DNA of 64,000 nucleotides from Pisaster brevispinus (Eukaryota > Echinodermata > Asteroidea > Forcipulatida > Asteriidae), in the NCBI GenBank assembly GCA_023634235.1, contig JAMKCF010000008.1:11785176-11849175 (forward strand). Direction: 5' to 3'. This document shows, piece by piece, positions 61,701 to 64,000 of the stretch. Made by a program: the position numbers and the translations under genes. Every line of letters begins with the position of its first letter. Position 1 is the first letter of the stretch. The notes beneath the pieces are model-generated. The model had not been told where the DNA came from and made no database searches. It worked only from the letters and a program-made list of their open reading frames with translations.

Positions 61701-63778
61701 CCCTTCACGTTTATGCACCTGGACTTCTCTTTTGAAAATGGAGCTCGTCAAAATTAGGCTCTATCTATTCATTGTTTTCAAAGTGAGCTCGGGTGGGTCC
61801 AGAAAATCCACTCCGCAAAAAAAAAGGTGCAAAAAATGATAAATTCTCATCGTTATTCGGAATCGTCGCCTTCCGATAAAAAAAATGGCCGCCGTCGCTT
61901 GTATCAATGGTATGCTGCGCGCAACACTGGTTCACAGGTTAAAAGATAAGCCATTGATTATTGTGGACCAGTGTTGCACACAGAATACTATGCGAAGGCA
62001 TGTCGTGGACTAGCCCAGGTTGGACTCCTCCGTTGCATACAACGCGACGGAGTCCAGTGTATAAGCCTACCGTAGCAATGTGAACAATTTTATACCAACA
62101 TTTTAAAATATTTTTACCTTATTGGTGAAGCTGAAGCTTTACTCACATATTCCTGGTGCCCTGAACTATCAGCCTGATGGGCTTAGAATCGTTGATTTTA
62201 TCCTTGGATGACATTATTTGCGAAAATATAATGGAAATTGACGTCTCCTCTGTAACTTTCTGTTCAGACTCCGTTTATGAATACTCACACGCAAGCGCGC
62301 CCATAGCAAGTTCGTCACACAAAGTCTTGCACCTAGACTACATTCCTTCGCGCTACAAGGTGCGTTGACCCGGAAGTCGATGGAACCGCTATGCATTTCG
62401 CACATGCGCACACGTGCTTACTCGTCAATCGGTACACGATGTTTAAAACGTTAGCGTGGATGTGCGATTTATTTTCTGGAATAATATCATCCATGAATAT
62501 ATTTGTTATTTTTTGATGCATCAAAAGTGTAGTTATGGCCATGAAGAATATAACAAGAGAATTTCAGCTTCTTAAATCAGGTAAAAATATAAAAAAACAT
62601 TAGTCAAAAATTGGTTCGCATTGTAGAGAAGCTTTATACCCAGGACGTCAGTGCAGTGGCACTGACGTCCTACCAGGGCTAGTCGTGGACCAGCGTTGCA
62701 CGCAGCATACCAGTGATACAAGCGACGGCGGCCATTTTGTTATCGGAAGGTGACGATTCTGAATAAACGATGGGAATTTATCATTTTTTGCACCTTTTTT
62801 TTGCGGAGTGGATTTTCTGGACCCACCCCAAGCTCACTTTGAAAACAATGAATAGATAGAGCCTAATTTTGGCGAGCTCCGTTTTCAAAAGAGAAGTCCA
62901 GGTGCATAAACGTGAAGGGGAAAAAGTTTCGAATAGGATTTTGTACATGATGACCTATGATATGAGGGTCGGGGAGACGATAGCGGAACGAACCGAATAG
63001 TTCTAGGAGTAGGTATGGACATGATGGATGGAGTACACAAGAATCAGCTTGTTGGTATGCAGGATAACCTGGGCTAACCTGTTTGACGACTGGAGTCGAA
63101 ACTAGGCAATGCTAGGTCGGTAGGCAAGTTGTCACACCCACCATGCCCACAGTTACCACCAACATGACCAATCCAAAATGGGATTTAACAACAATTAACA
63201 ACACAACAAACTGACAAACAAGTAAAAACTTAAAAGGTGATTTAAAAAAATAAAAAGATAACGATTCCAAACCTCCTGTCATCATGATCATGGTCATACT
63301 CATAGTCATAATCATATGCTTGTTCAAGACTCAAGCATGTCAAGGGGTTGGCAATGGTCTGATGGTTAATATAATTCAAGCTACAACATTATAATATTTT
63401 GTTGGCTTTCAACTAATTAATAATATGGATTACATTTAAACATTTCAACAATATTTTACAGTAATCTAAATGTTAATGTCCGGAATCTGGGCGTATATGG
63501 AACATAGCAGAGCCAGGGTAGGTCAAACACTAAACAGTTTGTGTGGGGTACGTATACAGTACACCGTGTGTAAACAAGAGAGACTTTAAAGAATAGAACG
63601 TTACGCAATTATTAGTCACTTCGTCGCCTTTACAACCCACCTCCAGCGTATAATTTACGCTTATTCGTTCAAATGTATCCCAAGCCTCTCTCCCAGAAGA
63701 ATCATCCAGATTAAGTCCAAGGCATAGTTCCTCAAATCGTTGTTTAATATCAAGTTCCTCTGTAATATGGTCGGCCAT
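34580..63778 (-). CDS. RBL1: Retinoblastoma-like pocket protein, p107/p130 family (complete, 20 exons)
   Basis: The twenty exons listed separately join with 19 GT-AG introns and consistent phases to 3330 nt, 1109 aa, matching p107 (about 1070) and p130 (about 1140). Order: N-terminal cyclin-like domain (about 50-275), pocket A (about 375-565), a long spacer with the cyclin-binding RRLF motif (about 655-658), pocket B (about 796-990) interrupted by an Asn-Gly/Pro-rich insert as in p107/p130, and a C-terminal region with SPKRIC. More than a dozen Ser/Thr-Pro sites in linkers fit control by cyclin-CDK. Family knowledge: nuclear corepressor binding E2F4/5-DP and LxCxE proteins and part of the DREAM complex, restraining G1/S genes. 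The insert and RRLF spacer separate it from RB1 itself. Invertebrates usually carry one p107/p130 gene, so it is co-orthologous to RBL1 and RBL2. Introns are heavily invaded by repeats. Confidence 0.96.
34765..35185 (-). repeat. Dispersed repeat C with embedded hairpin, copy 1
   Basis: Minus-strand copy of a sequence found in plus orientation at 51505-51900. Shared words: GAAGCACTGCAGCTGTTGA, TCGTTTCTCAGATTTCT, GAATGCTGC.GCCAGAGATG, TTTCACATGTGACTT, TTGTATCTTTCTTTATAATT. It fills RBL intron 19 up to about 25 bases from the exon 20 acceptor. Confidence 0.8.
35024..35063. repeat. Perfect 18-bp palindromic stem, 4-base loop
   Basis: AATCTGAGAAACGATTCA and its exact reverse complement flank TGCC. 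Degenerate forms occur in the other copies of the same repeat family near 51640, 52280 and 55995. Confidence 0.85.
36135..36368 (-). CDS. RBL1: RBL exon 19: end of pocket B
   Basis: 78 codons: IFVKRIQHFALRF...APSLSPMP...EVYVTPHGN...SPNQGMLYFINKSPAK, with the family's conserved Ser/Thr-Pro sites. Confidence 0.95.
36933..37101. mobile_element. TIR element of the TTTAGTAGTAAACTTGCAGG family
   Basis: Left end AAGAAAAACTTTAGTAGTAAACTTGC is mirrored at the right by GCAAGTTTACTGCTATAGTTTTTCTT. Relatives lie at 43777-43986 and, partly, at 3395-3530. The interior word TCTCAA(T/C)GTTTTGA is common to all three. Confidence 0.75.
37292..37446 (-). CDS. RBL1: RBL exon 18: insert end and pocket B
   Basis: Pro/Ser/Thr-rich insert with TPHPG and PPTPTR, then EDEDRGDLITFYNS, the conserved resumption of pocket B. 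Confidence 0.94.
38019..38202 (-). CDS. RBL1: RBL exon 17: pocket B and insert
   Basis: Starts VTKQDQKFQDIMRAYRRQPQ and continues SHVYRSVLL into an Asn-Gly repeat insert. The Penelope-like element begins only about 20-30 bases upstream of its acceptor. Confidence 0.93.
38236..38510 (+). repeat. Tandem array of about 27-bp units at the 5' end of the Penelope-like element
   Basis: Units begin CAGGTTTC or CAGGTCTC and end TTTTTCCCA or TCTTTCTA, alternating a ...CATAACTTTTTCT form and a ...AAATAACCCGTTTTT form, so a double unit of about 55 bp is also visible. About ten units. Confidence 0.75.
38550..40439 (+). pseudogene. Penelope-like reverse transcriptase, N-terminal part (frame broken)
   Basis: 629 codons. 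Recognisable reverse-transcriptase blocks: FYLLPKIHKPNNPGRPIVS, VTLNVSSLYTNIPHNEG (motif A), QGTAMGTKMAPSYANIFM (motif B), FIDDIF (motif C, residues 547-552) and NFLDVTIS. The motif A catalytic Asp is replaced by Asn at residue 451, which should abolish polymerase activity. The frame is lost near 40362 by a net one-base loss and ends at a stop 25 codons later. The remainder continues in the next frame. Confidence 0.9.
40454..41314 (+). pseudogene. Penelope-like C-terminal part: RT end, Cys cluster and GIY-YIG endonuclease
   Basis: The frame is open from about 40364 (first ATG 40454). It contains the end of the RT region (YSQALRIRRMCS), a Cys cluster CHKCTRSKCRTC, and the GIY-YIG domain: VYVISCKRCGLQYVGET (YVG at residue 191 from the ATG), an Arg in LSLRFANH and the metal-binding Glu in LRESHWI. 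The endonuclease key residues look intact. It has no start of its own, being the downstream part of the frameshifted gene. Confidence 0.88.
41872..41910 (+). ncRNA. Hammerhead-like core near the 3' end of the Penelope-like element (degenerate)
   Basis: TGACGA, a 5-bp stem GGTCC/GGATC and GAAA occur in the order of a hammerhead core (CUGANGA, stem II, GAAA). The 5' box reads CTGTGACGA, with two extra bases, and no good stem I is visible. Hammerhead motifs are known in Penelope-like elements, so this is probably a decayed one. Confidence 0.4.
41997..42345. mobile_element. Two abutting GGGCCCAATTTCATAG-family MITE copies
   Basis: One copy at about 41997-42176 and another at about 42168-42345. 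Both carry TTTCATAGAGCTGCTT-like ends and GCTTAGCA, GTAACTGGTATCCTGCTCATTTTTGCTTAGC-like interiors. They immediately follow the Penelope-like element in RBL intron 16. Confidence 0.7.
42504..42680 (-). CDS. RBL1: RBL exon 16: pocket B core
   Basis: 59 codons: VFHLVNVRLLDLAHKLNLSE and DLMRDRHLDQVIMSAMYLMC. Includes the helices forming the LxCxE-binding cleft in this family. Confidence 0.96.
42751..43184. mobile_element. hAT-like non-autonomous element
   Basis: Ends TAGGGCTG and CAGCCCTA are inverted, as in hAT-type MITEs. The interior has repeated TTAACCGTTTAACAGGTT. A clean 8-bp target duplication is not seen. RBL intron 15. Confidence 0.55.
43777..43986. mobile_element. TIR element, relative of 36933-37101
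   Basis: AAAGTAAACTTGCAGTTACAACC at the left and GCAAGTTTACTACTAATAGTTAC at the right; interior CTCAACGTTTTGAA. RBL intron 15. Confidence 0.65.
44057..44307 (-). CDS. RBL1: RBL exon 15: spacer to pocket B
   Basis: Starts GIKDKDGNIKFVS and ends TGSVGLFFRK, the conserved pocket B entry. Of two possible acceptors in the same phase I chose 44308-44309 because GIKDKDG aligns with the p130 spacer as I remember it. Confidence 0.88.
45183..45455 (-). CDS. RBL1: RBL exon 14: spacer with RxL cyclin-docking motif
   Basis: Encodes ALLQSPTSARDRFSSPSP then GSAKRRLFVVTSP. RRLF surrounded by Ser-Pro sites is the cyclin A/E docking site known in p107 and p130. Confidence 0.94.
45620..45735 (+). mobile_element. 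tRNA-derived SINE (family B)
   Basis: AGAGTGTGGGTTCCAATC (box B-like) then CCCTTGAGCAAGGCACTTAACC. RBL intron 13. Confidence 0.65.
45859..46081 (-). CDS. RBL1: RBL exon 13: end of pocket A, start of spacer
   Basis: Encodes VEEEILQDRAWRSDSPVWGA, conserved, then a low-conservation spacer ending SDPARK. Acceptor TTGTTCAG. Confidence 0.93.
46434..46612. mobile_element. GGGCCCAATTTCATAG-family MITE, diverged copy
   Basis: Contains GCAGAAAATACCGCTTGGCAA, GGGACCAGTCAC, GCTGGTAACCCGTTTCT and GTGCGCTTAGCAAAG in family order. RBL intron 12. Confidence 0.6.
46839..46930 (+). mobile_element. tRNA-like sequence, SINE family A head
   Basis: 46839-46910 folds as a cloverleaf: acceptor stem with one T-T mismatch, a perfect D stem GCTC/GAGC, box A TAGCTCATTTGG, and T arm GCAGG..CCCGC with box B GGTTCAAGTCC. 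However, position 33 is C not T and the anticodon stem has mismatches. It is followed by TTTTT and TTGTTCAACCC, the family A tail, so it is a SINE or tRNA pseudogene rather than a working tRNA. Confidence 0.65.
47147..47267 (-). CDS. RBL1: RBL exon 12: pocket A
   Basis: Encodes FPWILEIFELPAFHFYKVIE and GLSRDIVKHLNH. Acceptor ACTTAAG (weak pyrimidine tract), donor GTGAGT. Confidence 0.93.
47322..47502. mobile_element. GGGCCCAATTTCATAG-family MITE copy
   Basis: GGCCCCATTTTCATACAGAG at the left, ...TGTGCTTAACGGCTC..GCATTCGGGCC at the right, with GGTTGGTAACC inside. RBL intron 11. Confidence 0.65.
48470..48552 (-). CDS. RBL1: RBL exon 11: pocket A
   Basis: Encodes LLDHDIFHRSLLACCLEVII. Acceptor TTTTACAG, donor GTAAGT. 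Confidence 0.94.
49260..49397 (-). CDS. RBL1: RBL exon 10: pocket A
   Basis: 46 codons including RRLTLAKSLYYKALESIL. Acceptor TTTGACAG, donor GTAAGG. Confidence 0.93.
49780..49875 (+). mobile_element. tRNA-derived SINE (family B), degraded
   Basis: CAGAGTGTGGGTTTGATTCC followed by GTGTCCTTAATCAACACACTTC, a diverged form of the family B core. RBL intron 9. Confidence 0.5.
50176..50427 (-). CDS. RBL1: RBL exon 9: entry to pocket A
   Basis: 84 codons. Contains STPLTNRRYLKDKDPTVTPV and VSTATQTVSRLQ, the conserved pocket A start with two Thr-Pro sites. Confidence 0.95.
50882..51068 (-). CDS. RBL1: RBL exon 8
   Basis: Encodes KSINKQYEEYVLTKGDFDER and IFLSDDANEEIGTP, a conserved acidic segment before the pocket. 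Acceptor ATTTGCAG, donor GTAGGG. Confidence 0.94.
51367..51431 (-). CDS. RBL1: RBL exon 7
   Basis: 65 nt encoding VLKGNLDKLSGLVDTSSFEL. Acceptor TCTGTTAG, donor GTAAGC. Less conserved linker, placed by phase and position. Confidence 0.85.
51505..51900 (+). repeat. Dispersed repeat C, copy 2 (opposite orientation to 34765-35185)
   Basis: Same ordered words as copy 1, on the plus strand. RBL intron 6. Confidence 0.8.
52275..52640 (+). repeat. Duplicated block D, copy 1
   Basis: Matches 55990-56398 almost throughout: GAAATGACTCATGCATGAACC, GACAACACAGTTTTAACATA, AGAAAAGAAGATTGATCTC, GTAGACTTTGATACTCAACAGAATT, AGACTGCTGGACTTGTCT, GTGAGTTTACTGGCCTGACA. Ends about five bases from the exon 6 donor. 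Confidence 0.88.
52646..52806 (-). CDS. RBL1: RBL exon 6
   Basis: Encodes LPENYASRNY...PCIIEKLCELHDGLILEAKG and IKEHWWKPHIRKLIEEK, diagnostic of the family. Donor GTGAAT. A repeated block begins within about ten bases of this donor. Confidence 0.95.
52950..53142. mobile_element. Complete GGGCCCAATTTCATAG-family MITE (193 bp)
   Basis: Inverted ends of about 30 bp: GGGCCCAATTGCATAGAGCT and GAGCTTAAGC-type sequence mirrored by GCTTAAGCAGCTCTATGAAA..GGGCCC. The best-preserved copy of a family seen at least eight times in the window. RBL intron 5. Confidence 0.85.
53308..53433 (-). CDS. RBL1: RBL exon 5
   Basis: Encodes NFPAISDDLVNSYHLLLCCL...NRRDLLNPDF, conserved in p107/p130. Acceptor CCTACAG, donor GTGAGC. 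Confidence 0.94.
54094..54231. mobile_element. TIR element with GGGTCGATTTCACAAAG ends
   Basis: GGGCTCGATTTCACAAAG at the left and CTTTGTGAAATCGACCC at the right, 138 bp in all. A different family from the GGGCCCAATTTCATAG MITE. RBL intron 4. Confidence 0.75.
55990..56398 (+). repeat. Duplicated block D, copy 2
   Basis: Same orientation and order as 52275-52640, with small insertions (a TTTGTTTGTTT run and an A-run). RBL intron 4. Confidence 0.88.
56861..57836. mobile_element. Non-autonomous DNA transposon, 976 bp, with target duplication
   Basis: Ends CAGGGTTCTGCCCA and TGGGCAGAACCCTG are perfect inverted repeats of 14 bp, flanked on both sides by TAAGAT (56855-56860 and 57837-57842). Subterminal GTGGTGGGCGG words repeat near both ends. 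No transposase frame. RBL intron 4. Confidence 0.88.
58015..58079 (-). CDS. RBL1: RBL exon 4
   Basis: 65 nt encoding RQPCSNSDLFSFCWTLFTLIK, a cyclin-fold helix. Acceptor TTTGTAG, donor GTAAGC. Too short to appear as an independent frame. Confidence 0.93.
58899..59099 (-). CDS. RBL1: RBL exon 3
   Basis: Encodes FFSKMKKWEDMANLP...RLERNFNVSTVIFKKY...RGRKQ, a hallmark stretch of p107/p130. Acceptor TCCTTCAG, donor GTGAGA. Confidence 0.95.
59183..59286. mobile_element. Half copy of the GGGCCCAATTTCATAG MITE family
   Basis: Ends TTTAAGCAGCTCTATGAAA then TTGGGCCC; contains GCTGGTAACC. RBL intron 2. Confidence 0.65.
59668..59801 (-). CDS. RBL1: RBL exon 2
   Basis: Starts GDDLHWLVCALYVACRR and includes GTVEGNCVSLTRLL, the conserved first helices of the N-terminal domain. 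Acceptor CCAAACAG, donor GTATGG. It was found by scanning for the missing phase 0 to phase 2 exon. Confidence 0.92.
60913..60956. repeat. Short tandem repeat, 18-bp unit
   Basis: ATCATGGAATGGTAAGTG twice in a row, then a partial third. RBL intron 1. Confidence 0.8.
61008..61527. mobile_element. TIR element with TA target site
   Basis: GTGCCAAAACGCTGGACTCC at the left is matched inverted by GGAGTCCAGTGTTCTGGCAC at the right (about 23 of 25 bp), and both ends abut TA, as in Tc1/mariner-type MITEs. A family B SINE fragment is nested in its right half. Confidence 0.75.
61335..61500 (-). mobile_element. tRNA-derived SINE (family B), nested
   Basis: Minus strand: GTGGGTTTGAATCTCGG then TTTGAGCAAGACACTAAACC. 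Sits inside the TIR element 61008-61527. Confidence 0.6.
61614..61935. repeat. Large inverted repeat, left arm
   Basis: About 322 bp whose reverse complement recurs at 62685-63013 with few differences. Contains GTGGGTCCAGAAAATCCACT and ATGGCCGCCGTCGCTTGTAT. RBL intron 1. Confidence 0.93.
62643..62670. repeat. Perfect 12-bp palindrome with TGACGTCC halves
   Basis: GGACGTCAGTGC and its exact reverse complement flank AGTG. It sits just outside the right arm of the large inverted repeat. Confidence 0.85.
62685..63013. repeat. Large inverted repeat, right arm
   Basis: Reverse complement of 61614-61935; differences are a few substitutions and short insertions. The 749-bp spacer carries no recognisable gene. 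Confidence 0.93.
63641..63778 (-). CDS. RBL1: RBL exon 1: start codon
   Basis: 46 codons, MADHITEELDIKQRFEELC...YTLE, then donor GTGGGT. The segment RFEELC.GLNLD...EAW resembles the p107/p130 N terminus. The ATG lies in an AAGATGGC context. Confidence 0.93.
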
Positions 63779-63907
63779 CTTCGTTTAAATGCCACCTAAA
63801 TTTCACGCAAATAATATTTTGCATGCAGTCTCTACGTGTTTTTCTGTATGATCGATTTACAGTACGTACGCTATCGGATTGTACGCGCTCTACCCAAGCT
63901 GAAAATG

Positions 63908-63915
63908 GCGGGAAA
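63908..63915 (-). promoter_or_regulatory. E2F consensus site upstream of RBL
   Basis: TTTCCCGC on the minus strand fits the E2F consensus TTTSSCGC exactly, 130 bp upstream of the RBL start codon. p107 genes are known E2F targets, so this suggests autoregulation. Confidence 0.6.
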
Positions 63916-64000
63916 TCCGCATCACCTCTTAAGGAAGTGTCCGTTCGTATAAAAATAAGTCCTATATTTGTGTTGAAATTTAAACAGCTCTCCAGTAGAA

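Overview
The window is animal nuclear DNA: AT-rich, with long GT-AG introns, and crowded with transposable-element debris. It most likely comes from a marine deuterostome, and an echinoderm such as a sea star is my best guess. The reasons are one p107/p130-type retinoblastoma-like gene, a Penelope-like element, tRNA-derived SINEs with a deuterostome-type core, and many short hairpin or TIR elements. The species assignment is inference. No bacterial, CRISPR or operon features are present.

Three protein-coding genes can be assembled exon by exon, with compatible splice phases throughout. (1) 1-4415 (+): the 3' part of a WD40-repeat gene, probably WDR88-like. Seven exons run off the left edge and end in a CxxC...CxxC tail. 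(2) 17721-27433 (+): a complete five-exon gene for a 393-residue type I membrane protein (signal peptide, CUB, LDL-receptor class A, one transmembrane helix, Ser-rich cytoplasmic tail). One possible extra exon, phase-compatible, lies at 26156-26374. (3) 34580-63778 (-): a complete 20-exon retinoblastoma-like (p107/p130) gene. It is 3330 nt including stop, giving 1109 aa; all 19 introns are GT-AG, and a perfect E2F consensus lies about 130 bp upstream of the ATG. Genes 2 and 3 converge on 27.4-34.6 kb, which holds UTRs and repeats.

The rest is intergenic or intronic repeats. 4.6-17.7 kb has no gene I can support, but it carries SINEs, a palindromic AT array, a 136-bp tandem repeat, several hairpins and a small TIR element. 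Intron 16 of the RBL gene holds a 3.7-kb Penelope-like retroelement in antisense orientation. It ends about 20-30 bp from the exon 17 splice acceptor and is dead: one frameshift, and the motif A aspartate is replaced by asparagine. RBL intron 1 holds a pair of about 325-bp inverted arms of very high similarity. RBL intron 4 holds a 976-bp TIR element with a 6-bp target duplication, plus one copy of a block that recurs beside exon 6.

I found no clearly new multi-gene system. The observations most worth checking are the near-splice-site Penelope insertion with a hammerhead-like tail, the intron 1 foldback structure, the phase-compatible extra exon in the CUB/LDLa gene, and a pre-miRNA-like hairpin at 11.8 kb.
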